Positions 24,123 through 33,000 of a DNA stretch of 64,000 nt are shown in pieces. The position numbers and the translations under genes are program-made. Positions within the stretch are counted from its first letter, which is position 1; each line of letters opens with the position of its first letter. Under the pieces are notes generated by a model. It was not told the origin of the DNA. It saw only the letters and a program-made list of their open reading frames with translations, and made no database searches. Source of the DNA: Gemmatimonadota bacterium (GTDB taxonomy: Bacteria; JAAXHH01); the NCBI GenBank assembly GCA_009838645.1, contig VXRC01000017.1, forward strand, positions 171,808-235,807. Reading direction: 5' to 3'.

Positions 24123-27046
24123 TTTCCACTCCCGGCCTGCATTTTCGCTCCGGCGACGCGTTCCGCCAGGACCGGCTTCAACCGGTCCAGTTCATGGGCG
24201 AGCGCCGACAGAGCCGCCTCCACACCATCCAGGTCGCCCTCCCTGCCCATCATTTCAAGGCGCTGGGCGGCTTCGACGACGGCCTCGGCCTTGAAAACCC
24301 CGGCGGAGCCCTTCAACGTATGGGCATGCCGTCTCAAGTCGGCGGCGTTCCCCGCATCGACCGCCTCGCGGATGCCAGCTTCGAGCCGCGGGCACTCGGC
24401 CATGAAGAGTCCGGCCAGTTCGGCGATCACGGCCTCGTCCCCGCCAACCTGCACAACGGCCTTTTCCCAATCGACGGGCGCGGCATCTGAGTCCTGCATC
24501 GGCGGGACATCCTCTCCTGGCCCCGTCGGCATACCCTCCACCGCCGCGTACAGCAACTGGGCCTTGATGGGCTTGGACAGGTAATCGTCCATCCCGGCCG
24601 CCAGGCACCGCTCCCGGTCGCCGCTCATGGCGTGGGCTGTCATGGCGACAATGGGGATATGATCGCTGCCCGTTTCCAGGCCGCGAATGGTCCGCGTCGC
24701 CTCCAGTCCATCCATCTCGGGCATCTGCACGTCCATCAGGATCAGATCGAAGGCGTCGGACTTGAACCGCTCGACCGCTTCCCGGCCGTTGTTCGCCACG
24801 GTGACCGCGTGGCCCCTGGACTCCAGCATGAGGACCGCGACGCGCTGGTTCACGACGCCGTCCTCTGCCAGGAGGATGCGCCGCGGCACCACCCCTTCGG
24901 ACAAGCCGCCGGCGCCCTCTTCCAGCGCGGGAGCGCAAGTGCCGGCCACGGTATCCATGATGGCGTTCAGCAGGTCGGACTGCTTGACCGGCTTGCTGAC
25001 CGTACAGGCGATTCCAACGTAATCGCCGATCCCGGGATCGGCCCGCTGTCCGGCGGAGACCAGCAGGATGACGCCGAGATTCCTTCCGTCGGCATACCGG
25101 TTGATTTCCCGGATGAGCCCGTATTCTTCCATTTCCGGCATGGTTTCGTCCAGCAGAATCAGCCGGATGGCTTCACCGTCATCTCCGGTAAGAGCGGCGA
25201 GGGCTTCCACTCCGGTGCCGGCTTCCGTGGTCTGCATGGACCATTCGGCCAGCATGTCGACCAGGAACCTCCGATTGGTGGGATGGTCGTCCACAACGAG
25301 TACCCGCCGGCCGGTCAGCGGCCCGGTGTCCACGACCGGCTTTTCCACCGCGTCGGACCGTTTTTGCATTTCGACGGTAAAATGGAAGTTGCTGCCCCGG
25401 CCTTCTTCGCTTTCGACCCAGATGCGGCCGTTCATCATGGCAGTCAACTGCGCGCAGATGGCCAGTCCCAGGCCCGTTCCGCCGTACTTCCTCGACATGG
25501 AACTGTCCGCCTGGCTGAAGACGTCGAAGATCAGCTGCTGCTTGTCTTCCGGTATGCCGATGCCGGTGTCGGCCACCGAGCAGGCCAGCGTAATGGCTTC
25601 CTCCGTTTCCGAGGCCAGCGACATGGAAAGGACCACGTCGCCCGCTTCCGTGAACTTGATGGCGTTTCCGACCAGGTTGATCACGATCTGGCTCAACCGT
25701 CCCGGGTCGCCCACCAGCTGGTCGGGCACGTCGGGCGCGACCTTGTACGCCAGTTCGAGGTCCTTTTCCGCAGCGGGGATCGACATGGCCTGCACGGTAT
25801 TGGCGATGCGCTCCCGCAGTTCGAAGGGGATCGATTCGAGTTCCAGGCGGCCCGCCTCGATCTTCGAGAAGTCCAGGATATCGTTCAACAGGCCCTGGAG
25901 CGATTCCGTGGACTGATCGATGAGCCGCATGAACTCCCGCTGCCGGGAGGTAAGATCGGTATGCAGCATGAGCTGGGTCATGCCGGTGATCCCGTTGATC
26001 GGCGTGCGAATCTCGTGGCTCATGTTGGCGAGAAATTCGCTCTTGGTGCGGCTGGCTTCCTCGGCCGACTCCTTGGCTTCCTGGAGTTCCCCCTGGAAGA
26101 GCACCATGTCGTGGGTCGTCTGTTCCAGCAGGGCGTTCTGCCGGTGCAGTTCGTGGGCCATTCGCGTGCGTTCCGCGTCGATCTGCCCGATCGAGCGGGC
26201 GTTCCACCAGATCAGGATATTGAAGGCGATCACGTTGCAGACCACAAAGATCGAATGGCCGAACTCCACACCGTAGAACCCCGCCCTTTCTCCCTGGAAC
26301 TGGAGCCAGCCCAGGATGATGGGAATGAGAAAGGCCGCCGGAAGCAAACGGCGGGCCATGAGGCCGCCGGCCGTGGCGCTGACCAGCGTGGCGGCCGGTT
26401 CGCGGCGGGGACGCGCGCAGAATATGCCGACGCACAGGACGCCGAAGCCCAGCGCGGTGTTCAGCGATATGGGGATCACGCCGGAAACCCGGTACAGGAC
26501 CATGGTGCTGTAGATCGCACCGGCCAGGGACAGGAGGGCAATGATCCCGGCGTTCATGACGCAGACGTGGGACAGCCAGTGTCTCGGCCCGCGCAGGTCG
26601 AGGAGCAGGAGCGCGAGGCCCAAGAGCATGAAGGTAAAGGCGGTGTGCGGCGCCATGCGGCTGCCGCTCAGGGACGCCGCGAAGAGCCACTGGTCGATCC
26701 CCCTGCCGCCAACGTCAATGTCGAACAGCTTGACGGCTCCCAGCGCCATGAGAAGCCCCGCGCCGGCGAAACCTGTCCAGCGGCGATACGCCGAAGCGTT
26801 CCGCTGAAGCAAGGCGCACAACGTGGCGCCGGCCAGCAGAAAGGCGGCGGCCGTGAGCGGATTCATGGGAACCCGCCCGGGGTTGACCAGACCCCGCAGG
26901 ACGGCGAGATCGAACTGCCAGCCGGAAAGCACGAACACCGAGCACGCGATGACGATCACGCTGCACAGGTAGGCGGCTTTCTGCAATAGCCGCACCCAGG
27001 CCGCGTCGATCTCCGTCGAAGCCGCGTTGGTTTCCGTTGAAGCCAT
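24119..27046 (-). CDS. Membrane hybrid histidine kinase with two receiver domains and a C-terminal Hpt
   Basis: Phosphorelay kinase of 975 residues. About eight membrane helices (roughly 20-282) form an unassigned sensor region, followed by a coiled coil (290-333), HisKA with H344 (NMSHEIRTP), HATPase_c (N461, DTGIGIP at 493-499, GGTGLGL), receiver 1 (D586/D587, D633, K685), receiver 2 (E728/D729, D772, K826) and Hpt with H909 ([10 protein letters not shown]). There is no DNA-binding output. An Hpt end requires a separate receiver, and the gene immediately upstream supplies one fused to a dehydrogenase. GGAGG lies six bases before the ATG; 34 bases separate it from the upstream gene. Confidence 0.93.
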   Translation of the reverse strand: MASTETNAASTEIDAAWVRLLQKAAYLCSVIVIACSVFVLSGWQFDLAVLRGLVNPGRVPMNPLTAAAFLLAGATLCALLQRNASAYRRWTGFAGAGLLMALGAVKLFDIDVGGRGIDQWLFAASLSGSRMAPHTAFTFMLLGLALLLLDLRGPRHWLSHVCVMNAGIIALLSLAGAIYSTMVLYRVSGVIPISLNTALGFGVLCVGIFCARPRREPAATLVSATAGGLMARRLLPAAFLIPIILGWLQFQGERAGFYGVEFGHSIFVVCNVIAFNILIWWNARSIGQIDAERTRMAHELHRQNALLEQTTHDMVLFQGELQEAKESAEEASRTKSEFLANMSHEIRTPINGITGMTQLMLHTDLTSRQREFMRLIDQSTESLQGLLNDILDFSKIEAGRLELESIPFELRERIANTVQAMSIPAAEKDLELAYKVAPDVPDQLVGDPGRLSQIVINLVGNAIKFTEAGDVVLSMSLASETEEAITLACSVADTGIGIPEDKQQLIFDVFSQADSSMSRKYGGTGLGLAICAQLTAMMNGRIWVESEEGRGSNFHFTVEMQKRSDAVEKPVVDTGPLTGRRVLVVDDHPTNRRFLVDMLAEWSMQTTEAGTGVEALAALTGDDGEAIRLILLDETMPEMEEYGLIREINRYADGRNLGVILLVSAGQRADPGIGDYVGIACTVSKPVKQSDLLNAIMDTVAGTCAPALEEGAGGLSEGVVPRRILLAEDGVVNQRVAVLMLESRGHAVTVANNGREAVERFKSDAFDLILMDVQMPEMDGLEATRTIRGLETGSDHIPIVAMTAHAMSGDRERCLAAGMDDYLSKPIKAQLLYAAVEGMPTGPGEDVPPMQDSDAAPVDWEKAVVQVGGDEAVIAELAGLFMAECPRLEAGIREAVDAGNAADLRRHAHTLKGSAGVFKAEAVVEAAQRLEMMGREGDLDGVEAALSALAHELDRLKPVLAERVAGAKMQAGSGK

Positions 27047-27080
27047 GGCCTACCTCCCGGTCAACGCAGGCCGGCGGTCG

Positions 27081-28727
27081 TCAGGGGAAGATCCCCCGGA
27101 GGAGTTTCGCCTGGGTCACCCGGCTGATCCCCTCGATCAACGCCGCGGTACGCATGTCAATCCGGTCTTCAGAGGCCCGGTGGACGGTCCTGCCGAAGGC
27201 GTCGATGAGGATGGTATGCAGTCTGCTGTTGATCTCCTCGAGCGTCCACGTGTAGTTCTGCGTATCCTGTACCCATTCGAAGTACGAAACGGTTACGCCA
27301 CCGGCGTTGCCCAGGACGTCCGGCAGGATGAACACGTCCTTTTCCCCGAGGATCTCGTCGGCATCGAGCGTGGTGGGTCCGTTGGCCCCTTCCGCGAGGA
27401 GCCTGCACTTCAGCTGGTCCGCGTTGGCGCCGGTGATCTGGTTCTGCAGCGCGGCCGGGGCGAGGATGTCGCAGGGCAGTTCCAGGAGTTCCTGGTTGGT
27501 GACCTCGTCGGCCTCGGGATAGCCCGACAGGAAACGGTTTTCCTCGCAATACTTGAAGACGTCTTCCAGCGATAGCCCCTTCGGGTTGTAAATGCCGGTG
27601 GTGACGTCGCTTACCGCGACTACCCTGACCCCGTCCTCATCCAGAAAGCGCGCCGTGTTGCTACCCACGTTGCCGAAGCCCTGGACCACCGCCGTGGCGC
27701 CGTCCAGGGTCATGCCCATGTGCTGCGCGGCCGCTTCGATGAGGTAAACCAGGCCGCGGCCGGTGGCTTCGCGGCGTCCCAGGGACCCGCCCAGCACGAC
27801 CGGCTTGCCGGTGACGACGCCCGGCACCGTGTAGCCCGCCTGCTGGCTGTACGTATCCATGATCCAGGCCATGACCTGCTCGTCGGTGCCCATGTCGGGG
27901 GCGGGGATGTCCTTGTCCGGCCCGATGATGTCGATGATTTCCGATGTGAAGCGGCGGGTAAGGCGCTGCAGTTCGCGTCGGGACAGGTCGGTCGGGTCGA
28001 TCCGGACGCCGCCCTTGGCGCCGCCGAAGGGCAGGTTGATTAACGCGCATTTCCAGGTCATCCACATGGCCAGGGCCGAGACCTCCCCCAGGTTCACGTC
28101 CTCGTGGTAGCGGATGCCGCCCTTGGTCGGACCCATGGTGAGCAGGTGCTGTACCCGGTATCCGAAGACGTTTTCCACGAGATGGTATTCGTCCCGGCGA
28201 AAGGGGAGCGTCACGATATGGGTCCGCTGTGGAAAGAGCAGCCGTTCCCGAATGTTCTCATCCAGACCCATGATCTGCGCCGCCTTGAGAAACTGCTGCT
28301 GGGCCAGCTTGAACATGGCCGAATCCCACTCGCCGCTACGCGCGCGCACGCGCTCCATGGCATAGTGGATGGACCGGGACAGCAGGGTCGTGTTGGCCTG
28401 GGTCTTCACGATGTAGTCCTGGGCGCCCGCTTCCACGGCCGTGGCGGCCAGGGAAACGTCATCAAGCCCGGTCAGTATGATGACCGGCAGGTCCGGCGCG
28501 GCCTCCCTGACGCTGTGGAGCGTGTCGAGATCGGCGCTGTCGGGCAGGACAAGGTCCAGCAGCACCACGTCGAAGGACGCCTCCCCGATCAGGTCCAGTC
28601 CTTCCCGGAGCGTCCCGGCGACGTGCAGCCGGGTCGTAAGCCGGCTGGATTCCATGTAGTGGCGAATCAACTGCACGTGCACGGGGTTGTCTTCGATCAT
28701 CAGGACTTCGACGGTGTTTTCCGGCAT
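27081..28727 (-). CDS. Receiver domain fused to Glu/Leu/Phe/Val-type dehydrogenase (probable response-regulated glutamate dehydrogenase)
   Basis: One open frame of 548 residues. Residues 1-128 are a CheY-like receiver with E12/D13, phosphoacceptor D58 (VVLLDLVLP), T86 and K108. After a linker of about eight residues, 137-548 is a complete dehydrogenase: KGGIR (K202), K226, catalytic K238 (PFGGAKGG), D278 (PAPDMGTD) and Rossmann motif QGFGNVGSN (349-357), ending in the usual helix. Such enzymes interconvert 2-oxoglutarate and glutamate with NAD(P)H; the amino-acid and cofactor preference is not provable here. GGAGAG precedes the ATG, which is two bases after the hisA stop. The hybrid kinase gene follows. 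Phosphorylation-dependent control of the enzyme is my inference. Confidence 0.93.
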   Translation of the reverse strand: MPENTVEVLMIEDNPVHVQLIRHYMESSRLTTRLHVAGTLREGLDLIGEASFDVVLLDLVLPDSADLDTLHSVREAAPDLPVIILTGLDDVSLAATAVEAGAQDYIVKTQANTTLLSRSIHYAMERVRARSGEWDSAMFKLAQQQFLKAAQIMGLDENIRERLLFPQRTHIVTLPFRRDEYHLVENVFGYRVQHLLTMGPTKGGIRYHEDVNLGEVSALAMWMTWKCALINLPFGGAKGGVRIDPTDLSRRELQRLTRRFTSEIIDIIGPDKDIPAPDMGTDEQVMAWIMDTYSQQAGYTVPGVVTGKPVVLGGSLGRREATGRGLVYLIEAAAQHMGMTLDGATAVVQGFGNVGSNTARFLDEDGVRVVAVSDVTTGIYNPKGLSLEDVFKYCEENRFLSGYPEADEVTNQELLELPCDILAPAALQNQITGANADQLKCRLLAEGANGPTTLDADEILGEKDVFILPDVLGNAGGVTVSYFEWVQDTQNYTWTLEEINSRLHTILIDAFGRTVHRASEDRIDMRTAALIEGISRVTQAKLLRGIFP

Positions 28728-28729
28728 GT

Positions 28730-29500
28730 TTACTCTCCAGGGTCCTGAGCACCAGGATCAAGCGCGCCCGGGGCAGACTGGTATTTGCGCACCGCTTCCG
28801 ACAGATCGATCGTTCCTTCGTACAGTGATTTCCCCAACACTACCCCTTCCAGGCCGTCCGCGACAGCCCCGGAGGCCCGTTCGAGGTCTTCCAGCGTGGC
28901 CACGCCCCCCGAAGCGATCACCCGCAATCCGCTTTCACGGGCCAGGCGCGCCGTCGAACCGGTATTCAGTCCGTTCATCGTACCGTCCCGGTCGATGTCC
29001 GTGTAGACGATCCTGCGGATCCCGGCTTCCTTCATGCCCTCCGCCAGTTCGAGAGATGAACAGGACCCGCCGGACGTCCAGCCGTTGACCGCGACCCGTC
29101 CCGCCCTGGCGTCGATTCCGACGACGATGCGTTCCGGCCCCCACTCCTCCACCACCTGCCGCACCATGTCGGGACGCTCCACGGCCGCCGTGCCCAGGAT
29201 GACGCGGCGCACTCCCAGCGCCAGCCAGGCCTCCACGGCCTCGGGCGTACGGATGCCTCCGCCCAGCTGCACCGGCAAATCGGCCTGTTCCAGGATGCCG
29301 ATGACACTCGTCCGGTTGCCCGCTTCGCCGGTGAACGCACCGTCCAGGTCGATGACGTGCAGGTAGGTCGCGCCCTGCGATTTCCATCTCAACGCGACGT
29401 CCGCCGGGGAATCACCGTACACCGTTTCGTGGTCGCGCATTCCCTTGACGAGACGGACGCATCGCCCCTGTCTGATGTCGATGGCGGGATAGAGTTGCAT
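28730..29500 (-). CDS. hisA: Phosphoribosylformimino-5-aminoimidazole carboxamide ribotide isomerase
   Basis: Fourth enzyme of histidine biosynthesis, a (beta-alpha)8 barrel of 256 residues. Catalytic D8 (YPAIDIRQGRCVRL) and the second Asp in YTDIDRDGT are present, with phosphate-binding loops LGGGIR and VIASGGV. Slightly longer than usual because of a Pro/Gly-rich tail (GALDPGAQDPGE). No other his genes are adjacent, so it stands apart from a his operon and leads the operon with the receiver-dehydrogenase fusion, the hybrid kinase and the M20 deacylase. TAA and the next ATG are two bases apart. Confidence 0.93.
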   Translation of the reverse strand: MQLYPAIDIRQGRCVRLVKGMRDHETVYGDSPADVALRWKSQGATYLHVIDLDGAFTGEAGNRTSVIGILEQADLPVQLGGGIRTPEAVEAWLALGVRRVILGTAAVERPDMVRQVVEEWGPERIVVGIDARAGRVAVNGWTSGGSCSSLELAEGMKEAGIRRIVYTDIDRDGTMNGLNTGSTARLARESGLRVIASGGVATLEDLERASGAVADGLEGVVLGKSLYEGTIDLSEAVRKYQSAPGALDPGAQDPGE

Positions 29501-29588
29501 CTGGAATCATCACCCTCCGAAGCCCAGTCCGACGGCCCGCTTTCGAACCGCGCGTCCTGTGCTAAAGATGGACCGTAAAGCGCCGGCC

Positions 29589-29594
29589 TGTCAA
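29589..29594 (-). promoter_or_regulatory. Possible -35 box of the hisA operon
   Basis: TTGACA on the minus strand at 29594-29589, about 90 bases before hisA. The matching -10 (CATCTT with an 18-base spacer) is weak. It lies 12 bases from the opposing TTGACA at 29607. Confidence 0.3.
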
Positions 29595-29606
29595 CCGACA
29601 AATCCC

Positions 29607-29635
29607 TTGACATGGATAACCCGGGCCCATAGTTT
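29607..29635 (+). promoter_or_regulatory. Possible promoter of the CCA-adding-type gene
   Basis: TTGACA at 29607-29612 with TAGTTT at 29630-29635 (spacer 17). The -10 is a poor match. Confidence 0.35.
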
Positions 29636-29748
29636 TCGGTGGAATCCGGCTCGATGGCTACCGGGTGTCCCGGTCCATTCTTCGCCGGTTCCCCGTGCGA
29701 TGGCCGACTTCCCCTCCGATCCCACGACCCACGCCTTTCGAAAACCCG

Positions 29749-31269
29749 ATGTCAGCCCTAGTCGATCCTGTTCAGCCCCTGTTGAAGGCCCATAGGCGAC
29801 TGGCCTCCGATCTGGCCGACCTGTGCCGGGAAGTGAATCACGAAGTCTATCTCGTGGGCGGTTCCGTGCGGGATGCCATCCTGGGCCGCACGATACGGGA
29901 CCTGGACCTCACGCTTGCGGCGGACGGACTGGCGCTGGGAAGGAAACTGGCGGACCGCCTGCGGTGTCCCTTCGTGCCGCTCGACGATACGGACCGAACC
30001 GGGCGCGTCGTGTTGCGGCGCCGGTTCACGATCGATATATCTTCCTTCAAGGGCGATTCCCTGGAGGCGGATCTCCGCAAGCGGGATTTCACCATCAACG
30101 CCATGGCCGTCCGCCTGGCGGACCTGCTGGACGGCCGGCCGTCGATCATCGATCCCCTGGGCGGCGCGGGCGACCTCGCGGCAAGGCGGCTCAAGGCCGT
30201 ATCCGAGGCGTCCTTTCGCGACGACCCGCTGCGCGTATTGAGGGCGTTCCGGCTTGCCGGCCAGTTCGACCTGGACATTTCGCCGCGAACACAGGCGTGG
30301 ATCGCGGCATGCGACGAAGACCTGCGGGTGGTATCGGGAGAACGCCTGCTTTACGAACTTTCCTTGATCATGGGGAGGCGACGCGCCGCGGGCCGGGTGT
30401 CCGCCATGATCCGCTCCGGCGTGTTCGCGTCGCTCTTTCCCGGATGGGTGGGATCTTCGTCGGCATCGGCGTCAACATCACCGTCGTCATCACCATCGTC
30501 ATCACCGTCGCGGCGGCTGGAACGGACGGACCGGCTTATCGCACGGGACGTTTGCATAGAGGATCAGGGGCTCTACACCCATCTTACCGGTTACGAAGCT
30601 AAAATGGCGGGCGACCGGACCAGCCTGTGGATCCTCAGATTCGCCAGCCTCATGCTGTGCGGCATCCGGACCGACGTAACGGCTGCCGGTGCGGACCCAA
30701 CCATTGACCGGGTCGAAAGCGCTCCGGGCACGACGGACCCGGCCCTCGACCGGGTCGAAGGCGCGGCTGACGTAACCGCTGGCGTTGCAGCCTCAACCCT
30801 CGACCGGGTCGAAGGTGCGGCTGAACGGTTAAGGCTGAGCAAGCGGGAAAGGCAGGCGCTCCACCAGTTGGTGTTCGGGGCGGCAAGGCTGCTCGAAGGA
30901 ACCGCTTCACGGGAACCGGATGACGAGGCGCTCTGCCGGATTCTGCGCGGGTCGAAAGACGAAACCCCCGGCGCGGCGCTCCTCGCCCTGGCGCACGCAC
31001 CGGACGAGGGTAGCGCGACGGCTGGAAGGCTCGCGAACGCCGTGCGCCGGCTCCTGCGGTTTTACACCCGGCACCGGAGCCTGCGGGCAAGGGGTTTGAT
31101 GTTGAACGGCGCGGACATCTTGAACGACCTGGGCCTGGCCGAGGGACCGGAGGTCGGCCGCCTGCTGGATAAGCTTGAAACGATCCAGACCATACATGAT
31201 ATTCGGACCAGGGAACAAGCCCGGATGCTACTCTACGGCGATGCCGCGCATGGCCTGGCTAGCGCATGA
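29749..31269 (+). CDS. cca: CCA tRNA nucleotidyltransferase / poly(A) polymerase family protein
   Basis: Class II nucleotidyltransferase of 506 residues. The head domain shows GGSVRDAILGRTIRDLDLTL (37-56, metal-binding D51 and D53) and KRDFTINAMAVRL; the neck motif DDPLRVLRAFRLAGQFDL follows. It should add or repair the tRNA 3' CCA, and neither tRNA in this window encodes CCA. The body domain is interrupted by two low-complexity insertions: a Ser/Pro-rich run (about nt 30452-30520) and repeated DRVEGAA-like segments (about 30703-30830), both in frame. The ATG at 29749 begins the conserved part. The stop lies inside the first unit of an 18-bp repeat. Confidence 0.85.
   Translation: MSALVDPVQPLLKAHRRLASDLADLCREVNHEVYLVGGSVRDAILGRTIRDLDLTLAADGLALGRKLADRLRCPFVPLDDTDRTGRVVLRRRFTIDISSFKGDSLEADLRKRDFTINAMAVRLADLLDGRPSIIDPLGGAGDLAARRLKAVSEASFRDDPLRVLRAFRLAGQFDLDISPRTQAWIAACDEDLRVVSGERLLYELSLIMGRRRAAGRVSAMIRSGVFASLFPGWVGSSSASASTSPSSSPSSSPSRRLERTDRLIARDVCIEDQGLYTHLTGYEAKMAGDRTSLWILRFASLMLCGIRTDVTAAGADPTIDRVESAPGTTDPALDRVEGAADVTAGVAASTLDRVEGAAERLRLSKRERQALHQLVFGAARLLEGTASREPDDEALCRILRGSKDETPGAALLALAHAPDEGSATAGRLANAVRRLLRFYTRHRSLRARGLMLNGADILNDLGLAEGPEVGRLLDKLETIQTIHDIRTREQARMLLYGDAAHGLASA
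30452..30520. repeat. In-frame low-complexity Ser/Pro repeat
   Basis: Imperfect 12-bp repetition around TCATCACCGTCG, coding for a Ser/Pro/Thr run within the tRNA nucleotidyltransferase gene. Confidence 0.75.
30703..30830. repeat. In-frame imperfect repeats coding DRVEGAA
   Basis: GACCGGGTCGAA recurs at 30706, 30748 and 30802, with spacings of 42 and 54 bases (multiples of three). A related GACGTAACGGCTG element occurs at 30672 and 30769. Confidence 0.75.
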
Positions 31270-31351
31270 CCTGGCCAGCGCGCATGACCTGGCCGGCGCG
31301 CATGACCTGGCCGGTGCGCATGACCTGGCCGGTGCGCATGACCTGGCCTGA
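31262..31351. repeat. 18-bp tandem repeat, five copies
   Basis: Five adjacent units of GCGCATGACCTGGCCGGY starting at 31262, 31280, 31298, 31316 and 31334, with a decayed copy just upstream. The first copy contains the stop codon of the cca-like gene (TGA at 31267-31269), so one-base changes could lengthen that protein. There are no unique spacers, so this is not CRISPR. Confidence 0.9.
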
Positions 31352-31415
31352 CCGCCAGGGACGGCCTGACCCGCATGGAAAGTGGGTATCGCGGTCCGGA
31401 CTGCGAGTTTAGACC

Positions 31416-32987
31416 ATGAAGCTCTGTACCACCCTTCAGATGCGGTCGATCGACCGCCGCACCATCGAAGACTACGGCCTGTCCGGCTATGAACTCATGG
31501 AAAGGGCGGGCCGCCGGGTGGCGGAAACCGCAAAGCAAATGCTGGAAGGCGTGACCGGCAAGACGGTTGCCGTGGTGTGCGGTAAAGGGAATAACGGAGG
31601 TGACGGATTCGTGGCCGCCCGGTATCTCCATCTGTGGGGCGCTTCGGTCACCTGCCACGTGCTCGCCGCCAGGCCGGTCCTGACGGCCGACGCCGCGAAG
31701 CACCTGGAACGGCTCGAGGAAGACGGCCTGGAACCGGATTTCCGGCCCGACCGTCCGCTCGAAATGCCCGGCCGGCCCCCGGCGCTGATCATCGACGCGC
31801 TCCTCGGCACCGGGTTGAAGGGACCGCCGCGCGATCCATACGGCGCCGCCATCGCGGTGATTAACCTCAGCCCTTCTCCCGTGCTCTCCGTCGACACCCC
31901 GTCGGCCCTGGCGCCTGGCTGCGGAAGTCCGCAGTCCCGCCCCCGCACGGAATGGACCTGCGTGCGCGCCGACCATACCCTCGCGATCGGCCTGATGAAG
32001 ATCGACCTCGTTACTTTCCCCGGCCGTTCCTGGTGCGGTGGTCTGGAAGTCGCGGACATCGGCTTTCCCGACCGTGTCGTGGAGGAGGAGGGGTTGTACC
32101 TCTCCCTGCCCGAGCGGAGCGAGATGGCCGGCCTGATCCCGGTTCACCGGCCCGGGGACCACAAGGGAAGCCGCGGAAAGGTCGCCGTCGTCGCCGGTTC
32201 GGCGGGCATGGCGGGAGCGGCGACGCTGGCTTCCCGCGCGGCCCTGCGCGGAGGCGCGGGCATGGTTATGCTAGGAGCACCCGCGGGCCTGATGGACGCC
32301 CTGACGGCCAGGCACACGGAAGTGATGCTTCGCGGCCTGCCCGAAACCGCAGAAGGATCGCTTTCTCTTGCGGCCGAGTCCGACATCGATGCGCTGCTAT
32401 CCTGGTCCGACGTGCTGGCCATCGGGCCGGGTCTCACGCGCCACGAGGAAACCTCCGCGCTGGTCCGCCGCGTCGTATCGAACAGCGAGCGGCCGGTCGT
32501 CATCGACGCCGACGGGGTGAACGCCTTCGCGGGCCACCCGGACGGCCTGGCCGGCACGGCGCCGGAAGTCATCATGACACCCCATGTGTTCGAGCTGTCC
32601 AGGCTGACCGGCATGGCCGCCGACGACATCGAGGCGGACCGGGTCGCGGCCGCGCGACAGGCCGCCGGTTCCCTGCAGGTCACGCTCGTGCTCAAAGGCG
32701 CCGCCTCGCTGGTGGCTTCCCCCGGTGGACAGGTCTCGGTGAATCCCACGGGGAACCCGGGTATGGCCACCGCCGGATCGGGCGACGTGCTGACCGGCCT
32801 CATCGCGGCCCTGCTCGGGCAGGGACTCGGCGCCTGGGACGCGGCCCGCCTGGGGGTATACCTCCACGGCCTGGCCGGCGATCTCGGCGCGGAAGCCCTG
32901 GGACCGCACAGCCTGGTGGCCGGTGATCTCATCGACCATTTGCCCGGCGCGTTCCTTCATGTGGGCGAGGGACGGGTTTCAACCTAG
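31416..32987 (+). CDS. nnr: Bifunctional NAD(P)H-hydrate epimerase / ADP-dependent NAD(P)H-hydrate dehydratase
   Basis: Metabolite-repair enzyme of 523 residues that restores damaged NAD(P)HX. The N-terminal YjeF_N epimerase domain (1-215) shows MRSIDRRTIEDYGLSGYELMERAG and VVCGKGNNGGDGFVAARYL. The C-terminal ribokinase-like dehydratase domain (230-520) shows DHKGSRGKVAVVAGS, MTPHVFELSRLTG and NPTGNPGMATAGSGDVLTGLIAALLGQG, with the catalytic Asp in the GSGD loop. Both domains look intact. It is followed after 13 bases by nadC, so NAD synthesis and NAD repair genes sit together. Confidence 0.94.
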   Translation: MKLCTTLQMRSIDRRTIEDYGLSGYELMERAGRRVAETAKQMLEGVTGKTVAVVCGKGNNGGDGFVAARYLHLWGASVTCHVLAARPVLTADAAKHLERLEEDGLEPDFRPDRPLEMPGRPPALIIDALLGTGLKGPPRDPYGAAIAVINLSPSPVLSVDTPSALAPGCGSPQSRPRTEWTCVRADHTLAIGLMKIDLVTFPGRSWCGGLEVADIGFPDRVVEEEGLYLSLPERSEMAGLIPVHRPGDHKGSRGKVAVVAGSAGMAGAATLASRAALRGGAGMVMLGAPAGLMDALTARHTEVMLRGLPETAEGSLSLAAESDIDALLSWSDVLAIGPGLTRHEETSALVRRVVSNSERPVVIDADGVNAFAGHPDGLAGTAPEVIMTPHVFELSRLTGMAADDIEADRVAAARQAAGSLQVTLVLKGAASLVASPGGQVSVNPTGNPGMATAGSGDVLTGLIAALLGQGLGAWDAARLGVYLHGLAGDLGAEALGPHSLVAGDLIDHLPGAFLHVGEGRVST

Positions 32988-33000
32988 AAAGCAGGATTCC

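Noticed and set aside
24632..26989. 785-codon open frame on the plus strand
   Set aside because: It is antisense to the hybrid kinase, whose domains are all recognisable; long antisense frames are expected at this GC content.
31262..31351. CRISPR array
   Set aside because: Units are directly adjacent with no unique spacers and only 18 bp long, and no cas genes are near.
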